From Anisodus tanguticus (Eukaryota > Streptophyta > Magnoliopsida > Solanales > Solanaceae): a stretch of DNA of 64,000 nucleotides. The DNA is taken from positions 13,702,954 through 13,766,953 of the forward strand of contig CM067543.1 of assembly GCA_034509755.1 (NCBI GenBank). The letters are read 5' to 3'. Both the position numbers and the translations under genes were made by a program. This document shows, piece by piece, positions 22,872 through 34,824 of the stretch; within the stretch, counting starts at the first letter, position 1; every line of letters starts with the position of its first letter. The notes below the pieces were generated by a model. The model made no database searches and was not told the DNA's origin. It saw nothing but the letters and a program-made list of their open reading frames with translations.

Positions 22872-23201
22872 ATTAGGAGGTCACATAGAGATTAAGTGCA
22901 TACATTACACAATCCATTAGAAGTATATCACATTAATACCTAGATCATAATATCTAACCTAACGGGGACACAATCTTGGTTTCTTAATCATATTAATTTC
23001 AATCAATTAAATATAGCTGTTAAAATTGCACAAACTTTTACAACCTTACGGAATTAGAACAAAGACCTAAGTCAAGTACTACACTACAATAGTAACCTTT
23101 TCGCATAATATTTCCTGTGGGATTCAACCCCAACCTAGTTGGATTACTATATTTGCATGATTCACTTTACGCCATTTAAGAGGTGTAATTTGAGTGCATA
23201 A
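22872..23201 (+). repeat. Athila-type 3' LTR, terminal 330 bp only
   Basis: It aligns over its whole length with 1921-2251 of the 5' LTR. The first 960 bases of the LTR are missing where it meets the LINE. It ends with AA where the 5' LTR has CA. The target duplication TGTAT follows at 23202-23206. Confidence 0.85.
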
Positions 23202-23206
23202 TGTAT
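23202..23206 (+). repeat. Target-site duplication (right) of the Athila insertion
   Basis: TGTAT is identical to 954-958. Tat coding sequence resumes immediately after it with LTNNEAEYEALIA, the conserved centre of the second RNase H domain. Confidence 0.85.
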
Positions 23207-24645
23207 CTTTAACTAACAATGAGGCCGAGTATGAGGCCTTAATTGCTAGTTTAGAATTAGATCGGGGCCTTGGAGCCGAGGAGGTGGAACTAAAATGTGA
23301 GTGAGCTACACAAATACTCCGAGAGATGAATATAGAAGCTAACGCACTGGTTAAATTGGGTTCCTCGATTGAAATAGCGGAGTCGGGGATACATTCCATA
23401 GTACATCTCTCACACTCCGTCCTTGATCCCATTCTAAATGAGGTAAACTCCACGAGGTTTACTTGGGACTGGCACAGCGACATCATAAATTACTTACAGA
23501 ATGGGGCCCTTCCCGAAGACAGCAAGGCGACACTAGCCTTGAGGGTCAAAGTTGCCTTGTATTGTATACATGAAAGGGAGTTATACAGATGAACATACCT
23601 CGTACCTCTAGCCAAATATTTAGGTCCAATAGAAGTTGATTACGTGATGTGGGAAGTGAATGAAAGTAGTTACAGAAATCATTCATGGAATGAGTCGCTG
23701 GTAAAAAAGTTGGTAAGGGCAGGATATTATTGGTCCCGTATGGATGATGATGCTAAAGAATGTGTGTTAAAGTGTGAGAAGTGCCAACGCCATTCCCCCA
23801 TGGTCCACCAACCAACAAAATTACCGCATTCAGTGGTGTGTCCTTGGCCCTTCATGAAGTGGGGAATGGACATCATAGGGTCGTTTCCACAAGCATACAG
23901 GAAAGTGAGATTTATGTTGGTATTGATGGATCACTTTTCAAAGTGGGTTGAAGTAGGGCCGAATAGTATGGTCAAGGAAAAACAAGTAATAGATTTCATA
24001 TGGGATCATATCGTATGTCGATTCAGGGTCGCAAAAGAAATCACCTACGCCAACGGTCCGCAATTCGTCGGGGCAAAGGTCACCAAGTTTCTAGAGGGGT
24101 TGAAGATCAGATGGATAGTGTCTTCACAATATCATCATCCATGCGAGAACGGCCAGGCAGAGTCACACAACAGGATTTTGATATAGAATATCAAGAAAAA
24201 AATTAAATGAAGCCAAAGGAAAATGGTCGGAAGCATTACCAGGAGTACTATGGGCATATAGAACCACATCTAAAACAAGTACCGTGGCAACCCCATTCTC
24301 TTTTGTCTGTGATTCGGAAGCTCTAATTTTGATGGAGATTGGAGAGTCCAACCTTAAGTTCTCCCATGCTATGGAATAATAAAATTTTGAGGCAATGGTC
24401 CTGGGTCTAGATTGATTAGAGGAATGACACGGAATGGTTTTTTTCTAAATGGTGGCTCAGAAGTAAAGGTTCGAGAGGTATTTTAACAGAAAAACCAACT
24501 TGAGACACTTTAGATGGAGGACTACGTCTTTCGCAAAGTAATAATCGCAATAAGAGAGGTAAACGCCAGAAAGTTAGGGGCCAACTAGGAAGGCCCCTAC
24601 CATACCGTAGGCGTCGTAGAAAAAGGGTTCATACAGATTGAAGGA
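23207..24645 (+). pseudogene. Tat-type gypsy pol, part 2: second RNase H, integrase and C-terminus
   Basis: The RNase H remainder (LTNNEAEYEALIASLELDRG) leads to a linker open at 23326-23592. Integrase follows at 23644-24186: the zinc-binding region RAGYYWSRMDDDAKECVLKC with CEKCQRH, then the core WPFMKWGMDIIGSFP (first Asp), ANGPQFVGAKVTKFLEGLKI (Ala where the second Asp should be) and NGQAESHNRI (Glu kept). The part from 24187 to about 24645 is in other frames and ends with RKLGANWEGPYHTVGVVEKG, the usual Tat C-terminus. Stops at 23590 and 24184 and shifts break it. Confidence 0.85.
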
Positions 24646-25974
24646 TGAACACAAAAGGGTATTAAATAACAACTAGAATGTCAGCCACTGAAAGCGATTT
24701 TACTTTTGAAGTAAGACAAGTACAAGTCAAAACGTTTTGCTTAAATTGTTTTTTTTCCTCAAGATAAGGACTGCCCCCAGAAATATTACTCCCATTGCAT
24801 AAGCAAAAATTGAAAATATGTGTTGCACTCTTTTTCCTGGCCTAGCATTTATCCCGCATGGGCTTTTACCAACAAGGTTTTTAATGAGAGAATAACTTAA
24901 TAATGTGTTACCAAACAATAGAACACTAGGATTTCAGGAGCAAACCAGTACCAATTCTCAAACCCTTGAGCTTTAGCATTAACACACTAGGGTAGATAGG
25001 GGAGAGACAGAAGTTTCACCTAAATTTGGAGACATAAACACAATGTTGGGACTCTCATGAACTGTAGATCAAGGAAAATTGGTTATTTATGTCATTTTTG
25101 TACTTGTCACTCAAAAAACAGTTAGAATCTTATGAAAATTCATAAAATGGTCATTTATCAAAAGAGCGGCTCTCCCCATGCATCTTGTGGATGAAATAAG
25201 AATCCTACTTCTATCGCAATTATTCACAAATAAACTGTCAAACTCAAACGTTCAGCATCAGACTGAACTCGGAGACCACTAGGATCCGTGTTTTTGCTTC
25301 GATCACACAACACAACCTAAGGACATAAGAGCGTGTAGGTTCTGTGAAACTTTTTCCATTAAATGAGGTCAAGACGTCCTCCTCATCAACACCAAAATAA
25401 AAGGGCCCTCCTTTAATGTGATTCAAATGCATAAATCTTCTCAACCAAAAGAAGTGTTTACAGAAGTGACATACCTGGATTAAGCAAAAGACTTGTGGCT
25501 CGAACACAAAATGCAATAAAAATTCATACCATTAGCCAGAATGTTCGACTCAAACAGAGACATCCTAAAAATGAACATAGTTTCCGAATCAGGGCATAGT
25601 GGTCACGCCCTAATGGTTAATTGATAAAACAATATAGAAGGTTGGGCACAACCCAACTATTCTCATAAAAATGCATGTCAAAGCGCAAGACCAAATACTG
25701 ATTTGGGATAGGTTAATACCCATAAATGCGAAAGCATGCAAACAAATTTAAAGAAATGAAGTCAAAACATGCAAGAAAAGCATGAAATAAATTTATTCAA
25801 AACAGTCAGGTAAAACAACCCTGACAATATTCAGAAAGCCCAATGTTGTGATGGACAAGCAAGGAAACATTCAAAACCAACATGGGACAATGTTGCCGGC
25901 CTGATCATCCACAAATTGTCTTATACATCCCATATAAAAGCCATGAAGTCATTAAGAGTAACATAAACTAGCAT
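24646..25974 (+). other. Tat 3' internal untranslated region
   Basis: No sense gene. Near 24825-24895 is the block TTTTTCCTGGCCTAGCATTT followed by ATGGGCTTTTACCAACAAGG, which is conserved downstream of pol in Tat elements. The rest is low in recognisable features until the antisense frame that ends near 25975. Confidence 0.6.
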
Positions 25975-27128
25975 AGGCTAAAGGGGAGGGGGTATGTCTC
26001 TGTCTGAAGAAGAGTCTGAAGAATCCTTGCTCTCTACACTTACCACGGTATCAAGGAGGTCATCCATAGCCATCTCGGTGGCACCTAAATCAACTTCAGC
26101 GTCAGTCAAGGCCGCATCCATAGCACGAGTTTTGAGGATGGCCAAATCCGAGGATAACTTTTCTTTGTTCTGGTCTGCCACACTACGGAATTATGACCTC
26201 TGGTACCGAGCCTAGAGTCTAGCCCGAGAAGATTCTATTGTGGCTCTTACCCTTCCAGCATTCTATATATATGCTCTGCCAAATCCAAATGGTGTTCGGA
26301 GAGGCATGCAACAAGTCGATGACCCATCCAGAAAGGCCTTCTATAAGCTCTAGTTTGATGGGGTTGGCTGAGAAGCAACAAAAGAAAATCAGGCAGGAAA
26401 AAAAGTGAATGAAATAACTAGCAAACAGATTCATAAACTTACGATTAGCATTCCACTTCTCAGAAAATAAGGTGGAAGAGGGGAGAAACAGCCAGTCAGT
26501 ATTGATCATCAGGAATCTCCTAGTCAGCCACGATCATGATCATCTTCAACATTGGAAATCAGGCCTCTCATGCCCCGGTTACCAAATTGAACCATCCCTC
26601 GACAGAAAAACCATGGGGAATAAATATGGATCAAGTGATCCATGGTAAACTCGATGTGAGCATATTCTGCCAGGTGTTGGATGCACATGATCAGCCACCA
26701 AGCCTGAGGGGTTAGTTGGCCCAGATAGATGTGGTAGCGGTGGCAGAGGGTTTTGATAAAACTAGGAATGGGGAGGCCAACTCCCAAGGTAAAGGGATAA
26801 GTATATACCATTAAATAGTTAGGGACATGGTGGGTAACACGTTCTCCTATTCTAACAGCCCGGATCTTAACCTCTGCCCCTCAATTGCAGTCTTCACGCA
26901 GGTGGAGGAGGTGGCTCACTATGATCTATGAGGGGATTTTGGCAACACCAGTTTTTTGTACAATCGGTTCGGAATACTTGGGGAGAATTACAGTGGCTAA
27001 TTATTGCAGATCTACCTTCGGGGTGGAAGAGGAAGCAGGAGCTTTGTCTGGCCTATGTACAGGCGTAGCCGAAGAGTCATTGTCATGGCTCTGAGAGGCA
27101 CGAGAAGAAGATGAGGTTGAAGAATACA
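25975..27128 (-). pseudogene. Antisense accessory ORF in the Tat 3' region ('putative gypsy type transposon' family)
   Basis: On the - strand an ATG at 27128 starts MYSSTSSSSRASQSHDNDSS. After two stops the reading continues EVKIRAVRIGERVTHHVPNY, YTYPFTLGVGLPIPSFIKTL, CHRYHIYLGQLTPQAW and FTMDHLIHIYSPWFF. It then continues in pieces at 26509-26219 and 26181-25978, where an acidic Ser-rich end (VESKDSSDSSSDRDIPPP) is reached. The pattern resembles the plant family catalogued as putative gypsy type transposon. It lies between Tat pol and the 3' LTR, opposite to pol, as antisense accessory ORFs do in Tat-lineage elements such as maize Grande. It carries stops and frame changes, so it is not intact. 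Confidence 0.6.
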
Positions 27129-27513
27129 TGGTTGATGATTTTTCGGGTCGAGCATTTTCTTAAAAGAGGGAGAGAAAAAGAAACCTGAAGAGGAAAAGGT
27201 ATAGTTAGATTTAAGAACTGTATTTAAGCGGGAAATAAGTAAATCTAATGTTTGAACTAGGGTGATGTTTAAATAAGTAGTCGAGTAATCATTACGTATG
27301 AGGAGTGAAGAGACAAGTCTGGTCTCGAAATTCCATCTGATGCGAGTGAAAAGACACAGTTGTATGAGCTGAGGGTGCATTTAATGAATCCCTGACAAGG
27401 TATCTTATCCTTGAAATGGCGGCATTGTTTCAAATTCTACATGCGAATTGGTGGGGGAACTTTTCAACTTCCCGGGGCCATGATTTAGAGACCCCAAAAA
27501 GTAGGGAACTATT
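27129..27513. other. Spacer between antisense ORF start and Tat 3' LTR
   Basis: No gene. It would hold any promoter of the antisense ORF; I see no convincing TATA box. The last bases before the LTR (27494-27508) are purine-rich and could be a decayed polypurine tract. Confidence 0.4.
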
Positions 27514-27570
27514 TGTACAGGGAAAAACTCTTTTCCCAGATAGGAGTAACTAGGTAGAAGGGTATCCGGG
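27514..27570 (+). repeat. Tat 3' LTR, left fragment
   Basis: It starts TGTACAGGGAAAAA after the internal region, as Tat LTRs do, and is cut after 57 bases by the Tekay LTR at 27571. The remainder of the LTR stands at 38802-39240. Confidence 0.65.
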
Positions 27571-29616
27571 TGTCATACCCTAGCCTTGGGGGGTATGGTC
27601 GGCACCCAATTTCCGAAGGCTTGAGTGTACCACTATAATATCCGAACCCTAAAACATAAAACTTAGGCCGGCAAGGCCTTCAATTAACCATATATAACAA
27701 AACTGAAAGATAACATACACACAGAAGATTCCAAGTAGGATATATACATATGAACAGATAGCCAAGGCAGACAAGACGAAAATATGAGTATACTGCTAAC
27801 AAGAAGGGCCAACAAGTCCATAATATACCAACATTTACTGTAAACATACCCCAAAACACTAGTAGCATATGTAATAGTACCTAAGGACTCATGTAAAGCA
27901 ACCCTAAGGGAAAGGAGTGTGACAATCACAGCTTAGTAGATCACCTACTAAGGAGGAGTGTCGCTCTATATATTTGTACCTAGGGGTATGAACACATTTC
28001 CCCAAAGAAGGGCATCAGTACAAAAGTTGTATTGAATATGTAAGGCAAGTAACATATGTAAACATGATAAATAGTACGAGAGATATAGAGATAAGAGTCA
28101 ACCTGAAACTCATAACAGCCTCTGAGGGCCTACTCTGTCATATTTAGAAACACATGTATGCATGTCTATAAAAATCATGCCACTTTGTGGGGAAAATCAT
28201 ATCATAATACATATATATCGTACCTGGCCTCAATGAGGACTCGATCGTACCCGGCCAAGATGTGGGACTCGGTAATATCAAATAATCTGCAGTTGGGTGC
28301 ACATCTATGGGTCATACCCGGCCGACTATAGTGCAACTCGGTAAGAAAATAAATACATATATATAAGCGCAATGCACAAAAGACTCTAACAAATACCATA
28401 AGCAGAGTCTGAGTGACCTATCATCGTTATCCTCTGACTATTTTTATTGGCGCTATGTTCAAGAATCATGATATGAACACTTGGAACTTATATAACCCAA
28501 AAGATGGTATGGACAAGAAACTACTCAAGGATTATGATCGATTTGTCAAAGAAAACCAATCGCTAATGCATTTGGCCAAGAGATTTCTATTCAGAGAAAC
28601 AACGTATCAAGTCATGCCAAAAAAGAAGGTTGCCTTACATACCTTTTTATTGAAGTTATAATTGCTTTACAAGTCCTCGTTCTCCTTACAGATAGTTATC
28701 TATAGCAAGAAAAGGGTTGATATCAATATCGAATCCGTATTTCCATAAAGAACTGCATTTAGGTATGTTATTTATAATCATAACATAAAGGGTTCTTAGA
28801 TTTCTCAACAAAAGATACTTATGTAATTTGATCCCACGATTCTCCAAAACAACTCTTCTTAGTTTCAAAATACCAACCATCAATTTTCTAATCAATTTCA
28901 ATTCATATCTCAAACAAAACAGTCCACAAATTGTATTACAATAGTTTCGTAGGTTTATGAGTTTCGATTACGCAAATCATTTCATAACTCAATCCAAACT
29001 ATCAATTAATCACAAATATAGATAGAGGAGGATATATTTTACCTCGATGTTTCGAAAACCTCTCAAAAAAGCAACTTTTCCCAATATCAAGAGTTTCCAA
29101 AACCGATTCAATACGGAGAAGCTAGTTTCTATGATAATCGTGGGAACTATTATGTTAATCTTACATAATTCGTCTTAGATTTGATCTTGGAAGGTTGGGA
29201 TACTTTAGAGAGGATTTTAGGAGTGCTTTAGGTCTGGTTTTGGGGGGAAAATGGTTCTAAGTTGACATGACCCGCTTTTAAACCCAGAAAAAATTTCCAC
29301 CGTGGCAATTTGATGGTCGGATTGACGGTCCATCAAATAGTCGACAATACATCAATCTACCTCCTGAGATTAGAAAATATAAGGAACTTTAACGGTTCAC
29401 CTTGGCATTTTAACGGTCCGTCAACTCTACCATCAAAATGCACAGTTCTTAGATTTCATTGAAACGTACTTTTTTTAATCCGTTTGACTTCCAAACACTC
29501 CGAACTTCCATAAACAAGTTGTAAACCTTCAATACCTTTATAGAAAGTGGTACCTCTTCTCGGGACATCAATATCCATTGACGTCATGACGGAACGCAGA
29601 ACTATGGGGTGTAACA
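27571..29616 (-). repeat. Tekay 3' LTR (left copy)
   Basis: It begins TGTCATACCCTAG and ends GGGGTGTAACA on the + strand. It aligns with 36742-38801 across its length with many substitutions. It contains repeated GACGGTCCRTCAA-type palindromes (29322-29336 and about 29411-29424). Open frames within it (28202-28399, 28413-28661, 28686-28913, 29456-29791) recur as decayed versions in the right LTR and are not genes. Confidence 0.85.
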
Positions 29617-29630
29617 TCCTTTCCCCCTTA
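29617..29630 (-). other. Tekay polypurine tract
   Basis: On the - strand TAAGGGGGAAAGGA lies directly before the LTR, which begins TGTTACACCCC on that strand. This is the expected place and composition for the plus-strand primer. Confidence 0.8.
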
Positions 29631-29850
29631 GGAACATTCGTCCGCGAATGTTGAGGATATTCTTTAATTCTCAAGGGTTTTAAAATTTTTGGAAGAGTTT
29701 CCTTTGTAAACATAACTATCCAAAACCTGTTAAACAACCTAAATATATATCCATTGCAACAAAGGGTAACATAACAATAAAACAATATCAACTAGGCCTC
29801 ACACGACCGTCTGTATTTATCAAAATTAAGAAAGTTAGCCATAACTCACC
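29631..29850 (-). other. Tekay 3' untranslated stretch between pol stop and polypurine tract
   Basis: No gene. It includes a GGACGAATGTTC block (near 29635-29650) that is usual just before the tract in Tekay elements. Confidence 0.5.
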
Positions 29851-31298
29851 TCAACTATTCTCTGTCATACTCTGAGCTGCATCTACCATATGTGTCTCAA
29901 CATTGGCACCTGAGGACTGAAACAAGTAAGGATATCTGGATCGAATATATTATTCGGCCTCCCAAGTCATTTCCTATGTATTGTTATTTCTCCATAGTAC
30001 CTTAACGGAGTCAACTTCCTTAGTTCTCAATTTCTGAACTTGCCAATCTAAAATGGATACTTGAGTCTCTTCATAGGTTAAATCTTTGGTGATTTGCACA
30101 TCCTATATAGGAATAATACGGGAGGGATCTCCTATGCACTTATGCAACATCCACACATGAAACACCAGGTGAATTACTTCTAATTTTTAGGGTAGTTCAA
30201 GCTCATAAGCCACTCGGCCTATCCTACGGAGAATCATATATGTCCCGATGTATCTGGGGCTAAGTTTCCCTTTCTTTCCAAATCTCATAGCCCCTTTCAA
30301 AGGATAAACCTTTATGAATACCCAATCGGCCACTTCAAACTCTAAGTCGTGGCGTCAAATATCTAAATAGGATTTTTGCCAACTTTGAGCAGTCAATAAG
30401 TGCTCTTAGACTAGATTTACCTTCTCCGCTGCCTGTTGGACCAAATTAGGACCTAATAACCCGGTTTCACCCACTTCAAACCAGCCAATTGGAGACCTAC
30501 ACTTCCGTACATACAATATCTCATAAGGGCCATCTTGATGTTGGAGTGATAGTGGTTGTTGGAAGAAAACTCAATAAGGGGAAATGATCGTCCCAACTAC
30601 CTTTGAAATATAATACATAAGCCCGTAGCATGTCTTCGAGTGTCTGAATTGTGTGCTCAGCTTGACTATTGGTCAGGGGATAGAAGGTTGTACTAAGGTT
30701 CACTTGGGTGCCTAAACCTTTCTGAAATGACCTCCATAAATGATCTGTAAACTGATCACCCCTATCGGATATAATAGAGACTAGGACACCATGTAACCGA
30801 ACTATTTTCTTAATGTACAGCTTAGCATAATCTTTAGCTAAGAAAGGTAGTACTAACAAATAAGAAATGAGCCGATTTCGTTAGCCTGTCGACGATAACC
30901 CAAATGGAATCAAACTTCTAATAAGAACGGGGAAAACCGATGATAAAATCTATATTAATCATTTTCCATTTCCATATAGGGATTTCTATATACTGTAGTA
31001 AACCTCCAGGCTTCTGATGCTCGATCTTAACTTGCTGACAATTCGGGCATTGAAATACAAATGCTGCAATATCTTTCTTCGTGTCATTCAACAAATAATC
31101 ATATCGGAGATCATGGTACATATTTATCGATCCAGGATGAATAGAATACCTGGACTGATAGATCTTGGCAATGATTTGCTCTCGGAGTACTCCTACATTT
31201 GCTACACATAGACGACCTTGATATTTAGGGACTCCGTCTCCTGTAAGTTCCAATGTTGGCTTCTTTTGCAGGGGAATTCCTTCTTTCATTCGGACCAA
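29851..31298 (-). pseudogene. Tekay integrase with chromodomain-like C-terminus
   Basis: Zinc-binding region: SRYSIHPGSINMYHDLRYDY and CPNCQQVKIEHQ. Core: MINIDFIIGFPRS (Asp), SIISDRGDQFTDHLW (Asp) and NSQAEHTIQTL (Glu). The C-terminus reads ALYGRKCRSPIGWFEVGE, FGKKGKLSPRYIGTYMIL and HLVFHVWMLHKC, then a chromodomain-like LRTKEVDSVKVLWRNN and SRYPYLF before a stop at 29851. That tail is what sets chromoviruses apart and is thought to steer insertion to heterochromatin. A break near 30860-30915 and stops in the C-terminal part inactivate it. Confidence 0.85.
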
Positions 31299-31883
31299 CT
31301 CAGGGTCATAAAATTATCTCTCTTTCACCTTAGTTATTAAGGATGATTCTGCGATATTCTGCACCACTGCTCCTCCGTCATACATATCCAACAATCGCAT
31401 ATTTAAACTGGCTAAGCGATATATTTCTTTGGTCATTTCCAACTTATTGGCTTCAATACCATCGAAACTTCCCATGGACTTATGACTTAAGGCATCATAT
31501 ATGACATTCGCCTTACCGGGGTGATATACAATGTCGACATCACTCCTTTAATAGTTCCAACCACATTATTTGCCTTAAATTCAACTCTTTTTGCCAGAAT
31601 ATGTATTGTAGGCCTTTATGATCTATGAATATGTCCACATAGACTCCATATAAATAATGATGCCACATATTCAGGACAAAAATTACCACTTCCAACTCGA
31701 GATCATGAGTCAGATAGTTTACCTCATGATTTCCTAAATGTGTTGAAGCGTATGCTATTACTTTCCCATGCTGCATAAAAAACATCCTAGGTTAACTCTG
31801 GAGACATCACAATAAACTACATACCCATCGGTACCTTCAGGAAGAGCTAACACAAATGCAGATGTCAACCTGTTCTTCAACTC
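31299..31883 (-). pseudogene. Tekay RNase H and linker to integrase
   Basis: The frame 31785-31540 reads MQHGKVIAYASTHLGNHEVN, THDLELEVVIFVLNMWHHYL (Glu kept) and DIFIDHKGLQYIF (Asp kept). The first Asp segment, near 31840, is degenerate. The linker to 31299 carries several stops. Confidence 0.8.
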
Positions 31884-32957
31884 TTAAAAATTGCGCTCAC
31901 ACGCATCTGTCCACTGAAACTTAGCTACCTTGTGAGTGAGCTTGGTCATAGGTTTGAAAATAGAAGAAAAACCCTTCATGAATCTTCGATAATATCCTGC
32001 TAACCCCAAAAATCTAAGTACTTTAGTAGGGATTGTGGGCCTCGACCAATTCTTTATGACTTTAATCTTTTGATGATCCACCATAATACCTTCGGATACG
32101 ACAATATGGCCCAAAAAGGCAACAGAGTTCAACCAGAATTTGCATTTAGAAAACTTGGCATACAGCTCACGGTCTTGAAGCGTCTGTAATACCGCTCACA
32201 CATGATCCACATATTTGGCTTCCAATTGAGAATATACCAAAATATCATCAATAAATACTATTACAAAAATATCCAAGAATGTTCTAAATACTCGGTGCAT
32301 CAAATCCATAGAGGTTGTTGGTGTATTAGTCAGGCCAAAAGATATAACAAGAAATTCATAATGACTATATTTAGTCTGGAAAGTAGTCTTTGGAGTATCT
32401 TTCTCCTTAACCCATAGCTGATGGTACCCAGATTTGAGATCAATCTTTGAGAAATACTTAGCGCCTTGCAGTTGATCAAACAAATCGTTGATTCTTGGGA
32501 GCGAGTACTTGTTCTTAATGGTTACCTTATTCAACTAACGGTAATCAATACACTTCCTTAATGAACCATCTTTCTTGCGAACGAACAACAATAGAGCACC
32601 CCACAGGGATGTACTGGCCTAATAAAGCCCTTTTCTAGGAGATTTTTTAGTTTAGCATTTAATTCCTTAAGCTCTGCAAGATCCATTCAATACGGGGGAA
32701 TAAATATAGGCTAGGTATGGGGGAGTACATCAATAACGAATTCAATTTCCCTTTTAGGAGGAATACCAGGAAGGTCATCAGAAAATACGTTGGGAAATTC
32801 ACTAATAACGGGGACTGACTGAAGATTTGGCCGCTTTGCCTCTGCATCCTTAACTCGCACGAGGTGATAGATATATCCCTTTGAAATCATTTTCCGAGCC
32901 TTACGATAGGAAATAAATCTACCCTTAGGCGCTGCAACATTACCTTTCCACTCAATG
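31884..32957 (-). pseudogene. Tekay reverse transcriptase
   Basis: From the right: EWKGNVAAPKGRFISYRKAR, then SEFPNVFSDDLPGIPPKREI and a gap with stops (32540-32710). The palm, 32534-32196, has NKVTIKNKYSLPRINDLF, FSKIDLKSGYHQL with the catalytic Asp, and FIDDILVYS with both box aspartates. The thumb, 32132-31884, has VAFLGHIVVSEGI and FLGLAGYYRRFMKGFSSI. Catalytic residues are intact, but stops and frameshifts break the ORF. Its N-terminal link to the protease is cut by the solo LTR at 32958. Confidence 0.85.
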
Positions 32958-34819
32958 TGATGTAAGTACGGAGGGGTGAGTGAGGGTAAGTGGGGCTGGT
33001 TCGGCAGGGGAAAAGTTGACACAACAAAGGACTTAAATTGAGGGTTATTGGATTCTCGGCTTAGCCGGTCAGTGGGATATTGTGGGATTATTTCTGGTAG
33101 TTATTGGTAGAGTCAGACTTGGACATTTTGTGGAGATGTTCCAGTTATGTTGAGGGTGAAGTTGGTGATCGGGATTTGGTGGTTGGATAGTGGTAAGGTG
33201 GCGGAACAAGGCTGAAACAGTGAGGTCTCGGGCTTACCGGATTCTACCGGTAGTGTGATGTTAGGTGGCTGTTTCGGATGGTTTTAAGGAGAGTTGAGTT
33301 TAGGAATTTTGTAGGATTATTATAGATACATTGAGGGTTGTAGTGGTGGTTGGGGTTTGGTGGTTTGATGGTGGAGGGTTTCAGAACTGATCTGAACCAG
33401 TGAGGTTTCGATAAAGGTTGACTTTGTGGACTGTTTGGTGTTGTTGGGTTTGAACGGGGAGGTACGCTTGGTTTCGGGTGTTATCATTTACTGTGAGTGT
33501 TTATAAGGTGTTGTGAGAGGTGAAGATGATTAGTAATTCGTGGTATGGACAAGGGTTGCACACGAGTTGTGAGTAGCAACCTCAGGTGAGATTAGGATTG
33601 ATTTGGTTAAGTGTTGCATCAGTCGGTATGGTTTAAGTGAGGTACGGTCGATATGGTAAGGATAATGACAAGGGGGTTTTAATGTCCAAGTCAACACCTT
33701 GATGAGGGTGACAAATTTAACAAGGTCTAGTCCGAGGTTGTTAAGTGCAATGCTCATGAACAAGCCCAGTGAGGGTGGTCGGAAAATCTTATGGTAGACC
33801 CTTGGTTTGGGTTTGGTTGGACCACACAATTCCAACGTCTACCTACGCCGATGGGGTTCCTTAAGTTTGGATTTAGTTAAGTCACAAAGTCTTAACCAAA
33901 CTTACACCCAAGGGCAACCTTAGTTTGGGTTCAACTAAGTCACGCAGTCTTAGTTAAACCTACGCCAAGGGGTTTGGCTCACGCAAGAACCAAAGGTCCT
34001 CCCGGAGAACTGACTAAGAATAACAACCCCTGGTTGAAAGACTTAGCTTTGTGAGTAAAACACAACTTTATATTATCAACAAACTCTGCCTAATACAATA
34101 TCCTAAGGGCTCCATTTATAGTAGAACAAGGAACCTTCTATAAAGAAAACATAAAGACATAGACTAAGACTTAGTTGACTAGGTGGGAAAGGGGGAGGGG
34201 AAAGGTCATCGGCCGAGGGCCTCATGCCCAAATTCAATGGCTTCTAGAACTTCGTTGATAACTTTCATGCATGAATTAGTTAGCACTTGAATGATCTCCT
34301 AGGATAGTGTTGAGATGCATGGCCCTTGGACGATTGTGGAGGGAGGAATTCATCCAACCCTTTGGTTTCTCCAAACCGTGTCTTGGTATCCTCCCATTTA
34401 GGAAATTCATACACGGTTCATTCACTTTGAAGACCACACTTCTAGATGGAGCATTCACTTCTCTTTGTCGTGTACTTGTCACTATTGGTTGAGGCTTCTC
34501 TCGGCCTAGTCATTGTCCCTTATTGAATGTGTCCTAGTGAGTAGCTAAGGGTTATTACATCCCTTTAATATGTCCTAAGTAACTAACACTTAACTAGGAA
34601 TTTAAAGACAATAATTAACTAAGGTCTAAGCCAAGACCAACATGTAAGGCCGAATAAAGTACAACTCTCTTAGATGATCAAGTGTTGTCACCTACGCCAC
34701 TCCACACTCCATACATCTTCATGCTATGACTCGTGTGTTGAAGGCTAACCTTGAGCAATTCTGGAGTCCTACTTCTTGTCTCGACTTGAGGGATTAGTTA
34801 AGGGATTTGATTTACATCA
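32958..34819 (-). mobile_element. Solo LTR of a gypsy element related to family B, inside Tekay
   Basis: On the + strand it starts TGATGTAAGTACGG and ends GATTTACATCA, so both ends are palindromic TGATGTAA/TTACATCA. It is flanked by CAATG (32953-32957) and CAAGG (34820-34824), a target duplication with one change. Removing it joins the two parts of Tekay pol in frame. On the - strand it shares blocks with the family B LTRs (ATGGAGTGTGGAGTGG, TTGGTCTTGGCTTAGACC, GACTAGGCCGAGA), though diverged and longer (1862 bp). No interior is present, as left by LTR-LTR recombination. Confidence 0.8.
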
Positions 34820-34824
34820 CAAGG

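Larger units (their letters stand above)
959..23201 (+). mobile_element. Athila-type Ty3/gypsy element, rearranged and filled with later insertions
   Basis: The element has a 5' LTR (959-2251), a primer-binding site resembling the tRNA-Asp complement, gag, protease, RT/RNase H, a deleted integrase, a long post-pol region, an env-like second ORF, and only the last 330 bp of a 3' LTR (22872-23201). Exact TGTAT duplications flank it. Later events inside it are a complete gypsy insertion (7976-13861), an RTE LINE, half of another gypsy copy, and an inversion between about 15743 and 22225. The two LTR ends differ at roughly one base in eight to ten by eye, so it is old. Confidence 0.8.

Noticed and set aside
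28413..28661. Possible small gene recurring at 37608-37874
   Set aside because: These are the same place in the two Tekay LTRs; the recurrence is due to the LTR pair.
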